From: Neofusicoccum parvum
Lineage: Eukaryota > Ascomycota > Dothideomycetes > Botryosphaeriales > Botryosphaeriaceae
Length of the DNA stretch: 64,000 nt
Direction: 5' to 3'
Assembly: GCA_020912385.1 (NCBI GenBank)
Contig: CP087206.1
Coordinates: 620,001 to 684,000 of the forward strand
Of this stretch, positions 10,501 through 21,327 are shown piece by piece. The notes below the pieces were generated by a model, which saw only the letters and a program-made list of their open reading frames with translations, made no database searches and was not told the DNA's origin. The position numbers and the translations under genes are program-made. Every line of letters starts with the position of its first letter. Position 1 is the first letter of the stretch.

Positions 10501-13431
10501 AAGCTCACACAACGTCGCCGTGAACGAGGTCAATCCAACGCCACACGGCTTGACTCACGGGAAGAAGAATCAGGCTATGGCGATTCGCATCAGTCGCGGC
10601 CTTCGACCATGGAATCCTCATTGGGTCGGACGAACCTGACTACCTTCTCTCGTCGCTCTGACAACGTTCAAACCCTTCCTCCAGAAGCTGTTGCTCATCT
10701 AATTCCCCAGGAAGTTGCCGGCATGAGCTTCGACCGTGATAAGGGAATCTGGATCAAACGAAGGAGTGGTGGTGCACCATCGTCTTCTGCAAATATCAGC
10801 GCTATCACTACAAGCGAAGATGACCCCCTCAGGAATATTCCGGATCTGACAGTTGACGACCTCAAGGAAAGACGGAGAATGAGCCAGTATCCCCCTTCTC
10901 CCGAGAATCTCAAGCATCCTCGTGATGAAGATGACGTCTTCTTTGACAGCTTCGCCACATCCGCGAGCCCATACAGACCTGTAGAACCGGCTTCGGATCC
11001 AGCCAGGCCAAGAACTCGCGAAGGAGCCGAAATCCCTCCATCGGACACAAACAGCGCACCATCCAAATTCTCAAGTCATTTCTCTTCCAGTGGTACCCAA
11101 GCCGAGACTAGAGCAACATCGTTGAGCGAGAAGCATGTCAATTGCATTCCTAAACATATCCGTCGCGAAGAAACTATCATGGAAATTCCATCGTCCCAGC
11201 TGAACGAAGACTACGAGCATGAGTTCAAGTTCTTTGATAAGGATTCCCGCCAGAAGACCACCAGCAGTTTCTCTTTTGCTTTCGATAAAGAGAACGAAGA
11301 TGAAGATGCGGACGAAGATTTCTCAAAGATGGATTCTCCAGCCCCGAACGCTCTCTCTCGCCTGGACGCCCTCGAGGATGAGGGACAAGACGTTCCCACT
11401 CCACTCAAAAATGATTTCATCACGCCAAGAGCGAGGTTCAGCGGATACCGCCGGGTTACCAAGCAAACCGTCACAGACTTCAGCCCCTCGCCTTCGCCAG
11501 CTCGTGACAACGAGCTGTCAGTCATCAAGCATCCTGAGTCTGAGCATCCCTCCGAGTCTGAGAAACGCCGAATGAGGTTCCAGGTCAGCCTTTCGCGGCC
11601 GCCTGGCTCACCAGCAGTTGTTCCTCAGTCACCTGCCAACCCGTACAGCAACAACCCTTGTGGGTTTGCCGATGTAACTTTTGTGCTGAGCGAGCTCCCG
11701 CCCTTCACGGTTAGCGGTGAGGATGAGCGTGAACTGCCCAACCGTACTCTCGTCAAGCGTAACGGGTCAGACACAATCAACGTCCTCGAAGATCGATTTG
11801 CCCAAGGCACTATCGAGCTAGTCAAAGCTCTCCAAGACAATGAGCCTGAGGAGCCGTTCTGGGAGGACCTTCGGCGTGTTGATTTGCGTGAGAAAGGTTT
11901 GCCGACCTTGAATCGTCTTGACGAGCTTTGCTACCGTGTCGAGGCACTGGATGTCTCAAACAATCATATTGCACACCTTGCTGGTGCCCCAACAAGCATC
12001 AGAAGGCTGAACATCAGCAACAACTGTTTGAATGGCCTGACGAGCTGGGGTCATCTCACGAACCTGCAGTACTTGAACGTTTCGGGTAACGCCATCGACA
12101 GCCTCAAGGGCTTTGCAATGTTGATCCATCTGAGGGAACTCAAGGCAGATGACAACGAAATTGACAGTCTTGAGCCAATTATGGAGCTGGATGGTTTGCT
12201 GAAGCTGAGCGTGAAAGGAAACAAGATCAAGAAGGTGAACTTCCAGGGAACATATCTGTAAGTCACATTTCTATAACGGAGAGGACTATGACTAATCCAT
12301 CGCAGTGAACGTCTGACCGAGCTGGACTTGTCGGACAACGAGATCAACGATGTTCGCTCTCTCGATGCAATGACATCGCTTGAGACTCTGAACTTGGATG
12401 ATAATGAATTGTCCCAATTCCCTACCCAGTCCACCAAACACGTCTCCAAGATCAAGCACCTGCGCTTGAGCCGGAATAGCCTGGAGAAGTTGGATGTGTG
12501 CTCCTTCCCAGTTCTTAACACCCTCATCGCAGACTCCAACCAGCTATCTGATCTCTGCGGTACTCACAAGCTCCGTCATCTCCGCATTCTCTCTGCCCGC
12601 GACCAACACCCAGCATCTGGTGTGTTTGACATCACAAGCTTCCTCGCGAACCCAGACCTTTCGGAGCTCTACCTCTCCTCCAACACCATTCCTACCTTGT
12701 CGTTCCCAGAGGATGTAGCTACACCGTTTCTCAATCTCAAACGCCTTGAGCTCGCCTCTTGCGGTCTTCAGAGCCTCCCCGACAAATTCGGTCAACTCGC
12801 GCCGAACGTCCGCTCTCTCAACCTCAACTTCAATGCCCTCAAGGACCTCCGCCCGCTACTCAACAATAAAAAGCTCGAGCGCCTCGACCTGGCCGGCAAT
12901 AGGCTCAGCCGCCTGCGCAAGAACATCATGGTCCTTGCCAAGGTCAAAACGCTCCGCCGCGTCGACCTCCGCAACAATGCCTTCAACGTCGGCTTCTACC
13001 CTCCGCCGATGACCGACCGCCGCGTCTCTCGCGCAGGCATGGATGAGCATGACCACGAAACTACGGACAACTCGCTCCTCGAGCACGAAGCGGATGCAGT
13101 TGAAGCGGTCGGCCAGCAGAACATCCTGCCGGCCGCGGACGAGGACAGGGACCGCACGTACTGCTCGCGCCTCGACGCGGACACGAAGCTGCGGAGGCGG
13201 GTCTACGAGATGCTGGTCGCGCACAGCTGCAAGGGGCTGAGGTGTTTGGACGGGCTGGCATTCAGGCGCGAGGACGTGATGCGGAAGGATGAGGTGTGGG
13301 AGCGGTTGGCGCTGTTGGGGGTGGTGCGGAAGAAGGGCAGTGGCAGCGGTGGAGAGAGTTTGGTGCTGGAGGATGAGGGAAGCCCGAAGAAGGGGGTTGA
13401 GGTGGAGGTGAGGGAGGTTGTCTCGGCGTGA
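7546..13431 (+). CDS. cdc11: septation initiation network scaffold Cdc11 (Nud1/centriolin type), LRR protein
   Basis: Exons are 7546..12257 and 12306..13431; the 48-bp intron has GTAAGT, an ACTAAT branch and CAG, phase 2. Splicing makes GTYLERLTELDLSDNEIND and gives 1945 aa. The N-terminus MSQPWLDDLSEDWDD is the conserved start of fungal Cdc11-like scaffolds, which is why the ATG at 7546 is chosen although the frame is open further upstream. A long Ser/Pro-rich disordered region follows, then leucine-rich repeats from about residue 1440 to 1810 (LDVSNNHIAHL, LNISNNCLNGL, LDLSDNEINDV, LDLAGNRLSRL) and a charged C-terminal cap. In yeasts this family anchors SIN/MEN kinases and the Spg1/Tem1 GTPase module at spindle pole bodies to time septation and mitotic exit. 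Family assignment is strong; the filamentous-fungus function is by homology. Confidence 0.9.
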
Positions 13432-15462
13432 TGAGAAGTCTTCTTTGTTCTTCTTCTTCTTCTTTCGCGCAATTGTTTGGCTTTTCTGTTGGTGTTTTCT
13501 GTCTGACCAGGTGTTGGGGGAACTTGACTTTTGGCTCTCGGCAACGACTGCATCGAGTATATGATATCACGGGTATAACATACATCTGGGGGTTGGGACG
13601 GTGTCTGGTTTTTTTTTTTTTTTTTTTTTTGGTTTCGGGGTGCTGCGGGTTTGAAGCACTGGTATGAATATTGTTGAGCATCGGTAATGGAGCTGTATTG
13701 ATCTGCCTACTGAGACGTTGCGCTTGCTGGTGTGGAGCATGTGAAGGCCCAGTGCTTTGGAGGAATGACGAATGCTGGGTACGGGCAGATGACGTCGGGA
13801 AGTTGTTGAATCGTGCGTGGAGGCTGCCGTATGTAAGGCGCTCCAGGTTGTAGGCGCTCCCATTCAACAAGCGCACTCGCCTTACATTCGGAGGGAGGGG
13901 AAAGTGGGTATGCACAAACTCTTTGCCCAACAACAACGACTGTGTTACCAATTTTCGAGGATAACCACTTTCTCTTCTGGGAAATTCTTTTCCTAGGTAC
14001 ACCCGCGACAGACTTTCTGAGCAGTCATCAAACGTCTCGGCTGCTGTGCTTTGTCCGGATTATGATGCTGGCCCACATCATAACGCAAAGATGATGAATG
14101 TTCCTATCAGTTCCTATTTCGGCCGCCCCATTTTTCATCATTCGGGCAGTGATGGTGGCGAGGGCGGCGAGAGCGCGAGGGCAAAGTGTTCTTATAGGCT
14201 GGATCCTCCCACGGTATGTACATCCTTCGGACATTCAGTGAGAAGAAGGACGGTAGAATTTGCCTGCGTGTTCAAAGAGCACAGTGAAATGAAAACCATC
14301 TAACACTTGTCGGTTCGTCGATTCGATCAACCGCACCGGCTGGTCTGCTTTCAAACAGAAGGAACAGCAGCTTCACCGGACGAAGAACCCGAAAACAGGG
14401 AGCCGAAGCACTCGTCCGGAAACCCGTGGAGAAGACCTGGACAGTCGCCGTGATCCGGCTCGTCCAGACACCACACGTATTCACCCGGCGCCGACAGCGC
14501 TCGCCCAGCGACGCGAAACATGGCCAATCCGAAACAGCCAAATCCATAAATTTCTCTCTCTTATATGCGTACACGCTCGTTCCTCCCATCCAAACTTGAC
14601 GCTCATCCGATGAAGAGACATATTTCATAGCATACATGATTCAGAGATACCGATAAGATGAGAAGCGGCTGATGATAACGATGAGAAGAGGGGTGTTCGG
14701 TCTTCCGGGGACGACAACTTGGCGTGTTTGTAGCCAACAGTGTTGAGTTTTTTCTTCTTAAAAGGCGGCATAAAGTGGTGGTGCTGAGAGGGGAGCCGAG
14801 GAGTAGTTTAGGAATACTGGTTTTCGGTTGGATTCTGGTTTGGTGACAAGGGCGCGAGGGAGATAGGTATAGATAGATGGGCAGGGAGGTAAAGGGCGGA
14901 GGGATGAATGTCTCGACAGGGGGGCGGGTTTTTGGTTTATTTTGAACGGTGGATAATTTCTCTCTCTGCGTCTTTGGTGTTTGATGAGTGATTTGGAGTT
15001 GTTGTTCGGGGGTTTAGAAGTTTCGGAGGGGAAGAGAGGAACAGCCAGGTGTCGATTGAGAGGAAAGAAGGGAAAAATGAAAACGCCATGATGCAGCCGT
15101 CATGCTAACAAGAGAAAAGACTTCCCATCGCTCTCTTCAACACACAGTAGTAGTTTCCCTGGAACGTATCCCATTTCCGCGTGAGGCATCTGAGAAGAAC
15201 AAAAGGAAAAAAAAAGAGCAAGGAAGAAAAGGTGCCCTGTCACTAAACGAAAAGAAAACCAAGAGACGAATCCCCATCTCCAGCTCCCCATCCCCGCTTT
15301 CCCGCCCCCGTTTGCCCCCAATCATAGCGCGTCCACCCCGATGTTGATCACGTTGTCGTCATCACTAGCCAATCAATCCTTTCGCTGCGCCTGCGTCCCT
15401 GCTGCACTGCCCCTGCTGCTAGCTGTATTCTCGGAGAGCTGTCCACGTCGTAAATCAACCAA
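13432..15462. other. convergent intergenic region, no gene seen
   Basis: Two kilobases separate the ends of cdc11 (+) and ckb1 (-). Apart from 3' UTRs I find only short chance frames, a 22-T tract and purine/pyrimidine-rich stretches around 14.8-15.3 kb. No conserved domain or RNA gene is apparent. Confidence 0.55.
13609..13630. repeat. poly-T tract, 22 nt
   Basis: There is an unbroken run of 22 T about 180 bp past the cdc11 stop. It may be polymorphic or prone to sequencing error. Confidence 0.9.
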
Positions 15463-16620
15463 TCAGCCACCCTCACCCACACCATTGGTATCCATCGGGC
15501 TCCCTCTACCTCCTGCCGTAACCACGCTTCCGTTTGCGGTCCGTCTCCTCCGTGCGACGGCCTTCTTCCTGGGCACGACAGGTACGCCTTCTGCAGCTGC
15601 GGCGTTCGCGTCCATCATGGTGCTATCCTCGCCCTCCTCGTCCTCCTCGTCTATGTCCTCCACCATTTCCCTGCGCCGCTCGTGAAAGATGCGCGCCTCG
15701 TCGAGCTCGTTGACGTCGGCGGGCCGCATGCGCAGCCACTTCATGCGCGGCCCGCTGCGCGAGCGTTCGCTGACGCGGAAACCGTAGATGCGGGGCTCGT
15801 AGATGCTGCCGTCGCCGAGGCCAGGGGCCAGGTTCGACGGCGCGACGCCGTTTATGGTGGTGGGCTGCGGGGGCAGCGCGCCGACGGCGACAGACGACGA
15901 GGAGGCGGTGCGCGACTTGCTGTTGGACGTCTGGCTGGACGAGTCCGCGATGAGGTGGTGGTCGTCGCGCTGGCGATCCATGCGCGGGGCGCCGATCTCC
16001 AGCTCGGGGAAGGTCATGAAGAAGAGGCAGCCAAAGGTGGTGCCGAAGAAGGCGCCGTCGACGGTCTGGAAGCGCGAGTTGGGCGGGGTGTAGACATCCA
16101 GGCACGAGGGGCAGAACAGCTTGACCGTCTCCTGGCCCGGGGTGTCGCTGCAGCCCACGGGCAGCACCTTGGCGCCGTTGCAGTGCACACGCGGGCACAC
16201 GCCAAAGTGCTGCAGCTCGTATTTCTCAGCCATCTGCTGGATGCCCGGGCGCGAGGTGATGTAACGCTGGTGTATCAGGCCGTACAGCAGCTCGGCACTG
16301 CTCTCTATCACGCTGAGGTCCGAGGCCATGCGCAGATGGCGGCGCTCGCTGCGGCGGTACCCGACGGGCTTCTCGTCGCCCAGTATCTCGTCGTCGTCAT
16401 CGTCGTCGTCCTCCTCGTCTTCGTCGTCCTCATCCTCCTCGGGCTCGACGTCGAGGATCATCTCCAGGGCCTCCTTGTACATGGGCACCTGCGACTGCAG
16501 GCCGGTCAGGTTGAAGTCATCCTCGATGAAGTCTTCGGAGACCTCGGCGAAGTACTCGTGGCCGAGCAGGTTGCAGAAGGAGGTGATCCATGACTCGGCG
16601 ACCTGCGAGGACGAAGACAT
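15463..16620 (-). CDS. ckb1: casein kinase II regulatory (beta) subunit, Ckb1 type, 385 aa
   Basis: The ATG at 16620 gives MSSSSQVAESWITSFCNLLG, the usual CK2-beta start; an in-frame codon 20 residues upstream would add a proline-rich stretch untypical of the family. The helical N-domain is split by an acidic insertion (about residues 59-80, nearly all Asp/Glu), the hallmark of the Ckb1-type subunit. The zinc ribbon is intact: C142-P-R-V-H-C147 and C170-P-S-C173, with LPVGCSDTPGQETVKLFC between them, followed by the dimer-interface segment VDGAFFGTTFGCLFFMTFPEL and a tail with YGFRVSE and a basic/acidic extension. CK2-beta dimerises and tethers two catalytic subunits, controlling substrate choice. 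No intron is needed. The opposite strand carries a 303-codon frame that I regard as a shadow. Confidence 0.96.
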   Translation of the reverse strand: MSSSSQVAESWITSFCNLLGHEYFAEVSEDFIEDDFNLTGLQSQVPMYKEALEMILDVEPEEDEDDEDEEDDDDDDDEILGDEKPVGYRRSERRHLRMASDLSVIESSAELLYGLIHQRYITSRPGIQQMAEKYELQHFGVCPRVHCNGAKVLPVGCSDTPGQETVKLFCPSCLDVYTPPNSRFQTVDGAFFGTTFGCLFFMTFPELEIGAPRMDRQRDDHHLIADSSSQTSNSKSRTASSSSVAVGALPPQPTTINGVAPSNLAPGLGDGSIYEPRIYGFRVSERSRSGPRMKWLRMRPADVNELDEARIFHERRREMVEDIDEEDEEGEDSTMMDANAAAAEGVPVVPRKKAVARRRRTANGSVVTAGGRGSPMDTNGVGEGG

Positions 16621-17496
16621 GGCGCGGTCGGGCTGGGGCCGCGGAGTCGGGGGGTGAGTGGGTAGGAAACGGCCAGGCACGGTGCCTGACGGTGGGCGAA
16701 GGCGGCGGGCTGTTGTGGGTGCGGGACGACGCGGGTCATGGGGCCGCTGCCATCAATCGCGCGGGCGGGGCTGGCAGGCGCGCGGCGTGTGTGCGTTGCT
16801 GGTGGCTGCTCGGGGGGTGGAGTGGGTGTTGTGGCCGATGCTGGGTTGATGATAGCGGCGCGGGGCCACAGGACTTCGCGGCGGCTTGGTGGTGCAGCCT
16901 CAAGCGAGTCTGAAGCGGAATCGGCGGGTCACGTGCGCCCTGCCACCGGTCTGGATTCTCGCGTCCGCCGGCCACGACATCTGTCGCCCCGCGCCCCGTC
17001 TCTCTGCCGCCGCCGGACGCGCATCGCAGGTGCCCCCGCCGTCGCAAGTCGCGGCGCTGCTGCTTCTCCCCGGCCGCGGCGCTTGGGGCTCCGCCACACG
17101 CTCGGAAGGAGCACGGCTGGCTCGGGCTACAGACAGACAGCGCCAGCGCCGCACAGGGCAGAGTTAAGCTTCACGAGCGATTGCCTTTATGAGATCCGCC
17201 TCACGCCCAATGGCCGGGACGCCCCTTCCCAAGCGAAAGCCTATGCAGCGAACAGACTCTATCTTTGGGAATTCAATGTTCGCGTATACGAGAACATGCG
17301 CTCCACGCTTCCCGGCGGCAGTTGAGGTAGGCAAGTGAGAATGGAGCAATGCCGTTGGCTCAGCCAGTATAAATGCCGTCCTGATCCGGCCATCTGCTCG
17401 ACTCATCACACAAATTGATTCGGTTGCTCCAAAGCGTATCTGTTCTCCTCTCGTCTCCTCAACCACAGCTGCATTCAAGTCCACCAGAAGCCAACA
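16621..17496. promoter_or_regulatory. divergent intergenic region, ckb1 / small secreted protein
   Basis: This 876-bp GC-rich spacer lies between two outward-facing genes. A TATAAA box sits at 17368..17373 on the + strand, 124 bp before the ATG of the secreted-protein gene, which suits an inducible gene. Nothing comparable is evident on the ckb1 side. Confidence 0.6.
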
Positions 17497-17943
17497 ATGA
17501 AGCCCACCGCTGCCCTCCTCTCCGCCCTCTCCCTCCTCGCCACCGCCGTCACCGCCTACGACTACATCGACTTCCCCACAAGCATCACCTGTCCTGGCGT
17601 AGCCCCGGTCAAGCAAAGCAAGCTGGAGTGGGCCGCGCGGCGAGCCAAGGAGGCGGACACGCCGTACGAGGAGCATGCGTCGAACCTCGCTTCTGGGAAA
17701 TGCGTGACCAAGGCTCTGCCATACTACATCGTAAGTTATAGATCTTAAAAAAAAAAGCCTGGATTGGTGAAAAAATGCTGACACTCCTTTCAGTACGACG
17801 TTGGCGAGGGAGGCGTCGCGGTGGGCGTGGCCTACGACAAGTCCAAGCGCATCTTGTACTACTGCCTTCACACCGATCCCACGTTCTCATGCACGGAGCA
17901 GTTCGTCGATCCCAAGAAGATGAAGGGGAGAGCTCTTATTTAG
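17497..17943 (+). CDS. small secreted protein, 127 aa, two exons
   Basis: Exons are 17497..17730 and 17794..17943; the 63-bp intron has GTAAGT, a GCTGACAC branch region and CAG, phase 0, joining ALPYYI to YDVGEGGVAVG. Residues 1-20 (MKPTAALLSALSLLATAVTA) are a clear signal peptide ending in an AXA-like site. The mature chain is about 107 residues with four cysteines (ITCPG, GKCVT, YYCLH, FSCTE), suggesting two disulphides, and has no membrane segment. A TATA box lies 124 bp upstream. I do not recognise the family; size, secretion and cysteines make it a candidate effector or small extracellular enzyme, which is inference. The second exon could be mis-ended: an intron-like GT...AG stretch at 17951..17996 lies just after the stop. 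Confidence 0.75.
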
Positions 17944-18123
17944 TTCTGGGTATAGACTAATTAATTTGTTCATGTTCTCGTAATTTTTGGATGCAGCCGT
18001 CAAAAACCGCGGCCGTGATGTGAGTCCCATGCTGGGTCGAGCTGTGCCCAATCACATGCACCTGTCCAGTAGAGGTGCTCTCTATGTCGAAAACTTCTTC
18101 CAAGCATGAAATCTGCCTGCTGC

Positions 18124-20250
18124 CTACACAGCAGCCGGCTCAACTGATTCACTCTTCACCTTCTGTTCTGCAGTCTCGCTCCGCTTTGTCCTGTTCCTCG
18201 AAATAGGTGCTCTGCGGCCGTTCGCCATGACACCCGCCTGGTCTTTGACAACGGCCGCCTTCTTGAACTTCTTCTGTGCCTGTGAGTTGCTCTCGAGCAG
18301 CTCCGGGCAATGACCGGACTCCTTGAAATGCTTTCGGATGACGCTCCACTCGCTCGTCACCGGTGCAGTGCAGCCAAGATGCGGGCACCTGTACTCCTTG
18401 CGGCCGTGAACTCCGTTCTCATGCTTCGTAAGATTGGAAGAGTCAGTGCAGCAGAAGTCGCAAAGCTTGCACTGGAACCTCTTTTCCTTGAGATGAGTGC
18501 CTTGAATGTGGCCCTTGAGCTGGGTTGCTGTAGCAGCTGCGTAAGTGCAGCCTTCGTAATGGCATGCGTGAGGGCGTTCGCCAGTGTGAGTATTGTGGTG
18601 GTTCTCCAGCGTTTGCGCTGTGTTGAAACTCTTTTCGCAATACTTGCACTGGAATCTTTTGTCTGAGGAAGTGTCAGACTTATGCCAAGGAATGATCATA
18701 GACAAAGACTTACACTTCGAGTGGATGGCAAAATGCCTTGCAAGTTTGCCAGATTGCTTGAAATCGGTACTCGAGGTACACCCGTGCCACTGACAGCAGT
18801 ACTTGCCATCTGCGCCCTCGGTATGCTCTTCCTTCATGTGATCTGCCAGGTCTTTAGAGGAAGCGAATTTCATGTTGCAGAGAGCTGGCGCGTCGTCTTC
18901 CTGCTTCACATTCGTTTTCCAGAGACAGATATGCTCGCCTTCCTCAACCGACTGCGCAACTCCAAGGGCCTCGGAAATGTCTGGAAGAGCACCATTCGAT
19001 CCAAACAGCGCCCTCTCAGCATATTCTAACCGTGAACACTCACGAATCTTCTTGGATGGTGGTTCTGAGAAAGGATCCAGCCCCTTGAATCCCATGTCAC
19101 CCAGTTCGGAGGACTCAAAGAAGCCAGCCAGGCTCTGCTGTTGGTGCGGGCGAAAAGGAAGGTTGGGATCAGGGGATGATACAACACTTCCCGACAGACT
19201 ACCGTGATCGATTGACGAGTTGCCCAGAGTGCGTGTCGAGGTGCTCTGACAGGAGCCTATCGTATGATGTGGGAATGCGCTGCCGAACATGTGCTCGTTT
19301 AGCTGCGCTAGCCGACTCAGCTCCTCGAGACCTGACGATCCGTGCTGACCAATCGAGTTCATCTGAGGGTAGCATGATGAACCCGAGTGGCTGCAATGGC
19401 CGTTCTGGTCGTACTGCGGAAGGTTGCAGTGGTAGGCTGCCTGGGCATGTGCGTGTGAATTGTAGCAGTGAGGGAAGTTTTGGCCGTCGTTCACAGGCCC
19501 GCTATTAGCCGCGATCCAGTTCTCTAGCTCTTGACACATTTGCTGGTTACTCGTGGTCTGACATGCGGGGCTGAAGTTCTGGTGGCAGATGTCGTGGTCG
19601 ATGTGGTCTCCGAAGTGCGGTGCACAATGGTGACTTTGTTCGCAGGAACTTGCTCTGGGACACGGCTCTTTGTAGCACACCTCGTCCACCAGGCACAAGT
19701 TCTCCGGACACTCGGCCGCATTGCAGTCATTTTGTGTGCAGAGGTTGTCCCAGCACACATCCTGCAAGTCGCAGTTCGGGTCGGCGCACGCGTCCGGGAC
19801 CGGACATGCCTCGTCTCCAGAACAGGTGGGGGAGCAGGAGTCCCAGAACATGCCCTCGCAACGGCTGTCGGACGAGGAGTGTGGGCCGGCGACATGGCAG
19901 CTGCTCTCGGTGCAGATGTCCGCAGCTACAGTCACCAGAGGCGCGGGATGCCGGCTCGGCGCAGGGTTTTCGTGGTGTGAGGAGGGGACCAGACAGCCCT
20001 TGTGCCGGTGGAGATCGTCGTGGATGTCGCCATTGACAAGCAGGTGCTGTGGGTTGACGCAGATGGGCCGATGGCACTCGCCAGTCTCTATCTCGCAGCC
20101 GAAGTTCTCGACCATGTGTCGCTTCCATGCGCTGGCCTCCAGGACCTCGCCGCTGGAGTCACGCTTGGAGCCGGCCAGCTGGGGCGACGGCGAGCGCATG
20201 GCGACGGCGGGCGTCTTTATAAAAGGGAGAAGTCTTTGTTCTGCGGCCAT
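18124..20250 (-). CDS. C2H2 zinc-finger transcription factor, Zap1/ZafA-like layout, 691 aa
   Basis: The frame is open throughout, but a 51-nt intron (18663..18713; GTAAGT, CTGAC, CAG) is hidden in it. Exons 20250..18714 and 18662..18124 give 691 aa. Removing it restores HSKYKRFQCKYCEKSF, a canonical finger linker, where read-through would insert 17 residues. About five to six C2H2 fingers span residues 440-633 in an order that resembles yeast Zap1: a CQWHGC finger, HSKYK linker, THTGERP linker, then CKLC and CPHLGC fingers. Residues 113-230 are strikingly Cys/His-rich. The ATG at 20250 (MAAEQRLLPF) has A at -3; an earlier ATG at 20349 has a poor context. Zap1/ZafA proteins sense zinc and activate uptake genes, but the ortholog call is tentative. 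A second possible 63-nt intron upstream of the fingers is unresolved. Confidence 0.7.
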   Translation of the reverse strand: MAAEQRLLPFIKTPAVAMRSPSPQLAGSKRDSSGEVLEASAWKRHMVENFGCEIETGECHRPICVNPQHLLVNGDIHDDLHRHKGCLVPSSHHENPAPSRHPAPLVTVAADICTESSCHVAGPHSSSDSRCEGMFWDSCSPTCSGDEACPVPDACADPNCDLQDVCWDNLCTQNDCNAAECPENLCLVDEVCYKEPCPRASSCEQSHHCAPHFGDHIDHDICHQNFSPACQTTSNQQMCQELENWIAANSGPVNDGQNFPHCYNSHAHAQAAYHCNLPQYDQNGHCSHSGSSCYPQMNSIGQHGSSGLEELSRLAQLNEHMFGSAFPHHTIGSCQSTSTRTLGNSSIDHGSLSGSVVSSPDPNLPFRPHQQQSLAGFFESSELGDMGFKGLDPFSEPPSKKIRECSRLEYAERALFGSNGALPDISEALGVAQSVEEGEHICLWKTNVKQEDDAPALCNMKFASSKDLADHMKEEHTEGADGKYCCQWHGCTSSTDFKQSGKLARHFAIHSKCKSLSMIIPWHKSDTSSDKRFQCKYCEKSFNTAQTLENHHNTHTGERPHACHYEGCTYAAATATQLKGHIQGTHLKEKRFQCKLCDFCCTDSSNLTKHENGVHGRKEYRCPHLGCTAPVTSEWSVIRKHFKESGHCPELLESNSQAQKKFKKAAVVKDQAGVMANGRRAPISRNRTKRSETAEQKVKSESVEPAAV

Positions 20251-20893
20251 GTTAGCACTTTGTCTGGCAGCCGCCTCTTGTGTCTGGGACCCGGCTATGA
20301 TGTCGTGCGGCGGCACGCGCTGGGTTAAGAGTGGTGCGGACTGGACCATCAAGGTGTCGAAAATGCGAAATTCGGAAAACGCACCTCACCAATGCACGCT
20401 GCCGCCCTGTTTCCGCTATCTGGGGCGGAGATCATATGGAGACGGCTGCTGCAAGTGTTTCGAGCCCACCGGACAGTCCGCGCGAGTGGTTCGGCGAGCG
20501 CAGGCGCCTGAGGCAGGCTGGTGCGGAACGGGCGTGATGGTGGTTTGCGAGGCGCGAGACCAGCGAATCCATGGCGAATCTTTACTCAGCAGCCCCAACG
20601 CGAGCGGCCGCGCACCTGCCCACTTTGCCCCGAAAGTCCTGCCCGCCCCACTTCGCCTCCGGCTGGCTCCAGCAACCCAGACCGCTGCATGTGCCGGCCA
20701 CGACCTCTGCCCCGCGCGTCGCACGCCAAAGGCGTCATGCCGACGATCGCTGCCCAGCGGCCAGCGCCGCAGCCAAGACAACGCTCTGAGGCGCAGCTTC
20801 TCGGGGCGCTGCTGTACCTTCTCCGCGACCTGCCCTGTCGCTGACGGAGCCTCACTCACCCCTCATCCCCACGCCTGGCTCCTCCCGCGCACG
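20251..20893. promoter_or_regulatory. divergent intergenic region, C2H2 factor / MGNLC protein
   Basis: This 643-bp GC-rich spacer lies between two outward-facing genes and presumably holds both promoters. A forward frame spanning it is continuous with the downstream gene but has no coding character before the ATG at 20894. Confidence 0.5.
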
Positions 20894-21327
20894 ATGGGAA
20901 ACCTCTGCGGAAAGCAATCGAAGGACGACAATTTCGCCGGCCCCGGCCGCACCCTGGGCTCCGCTCCCCCGCCCTCTGACAACGCCCGCGCGTCCATACC
21001 CGCCGCGAAGAAGCAGAGTCCGCTGCAAGGCAACGGCCGAACGTTGGGCGCCCCTGGGGAGAGTAGCGGAAACGACCCTCGTAGTGCGGCCGCGCGAGCT
21101 GCTGAGGTGCGCTCGCCCTTTCGCCGACGCCCGAGTGGGCAGGGGTTTGCTGCTATGAAATCGTGAGAGCTAATGAGCGCGTCGAGCAGGAGCGAGCCGC
21201 GAGCAATAAGTCAAAGACGACCAAGAACCAGAAGCTCACGAATCGTGCAGCACTAGAAGAAGCTAGCTACGCCGAGCGTAGAGCACGCGACGCCGACGAA
21301 ATGGCAAATGCGAGGGCCTGGAACTAA
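20894..21327 (+). CDS. small N-acylated (MGNLC) fungal protein, 116 aa, two exons
   Basis: Exons are 20894..21106 and 21190..21327; the 83-bp intron has a GTGCGC donor and a GAGCAG acceptor, phase 0. The start MGNLCGKQSK is a textbook dual-acylation signal: Gly2 for N-myristoylation and Cys5 for palmitoylation, predicting attachment to the plasma membrane or vacuole. The motif GRTLG occurs twice in a disordered Ser/Pro/Ala stretch (about residues 19-23 and 51-55). The second exon encodes a basic then Ala/Glu/Arg-rich helix ending in DEMANARAWN. I recognise the layout from uncharacterised ascomycete proteins with the same MGNLCGK start and ARNWN-like end. The ATG was chosen because only it gives the acylation motif. 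Confidence 0.8.

Noticed and set aside
15682..16593. 303-codon forward frame
   Set aside because: It is the antisense shadow of the clearly conserved CK2-beta gene.
17951..17996. intron-like GTATAG...GCAG just after the stop of the small secreted protein
   Set aside because: It begins after the in-frame stop, and no upstream donor joins the following 36-codon open frame in phase.
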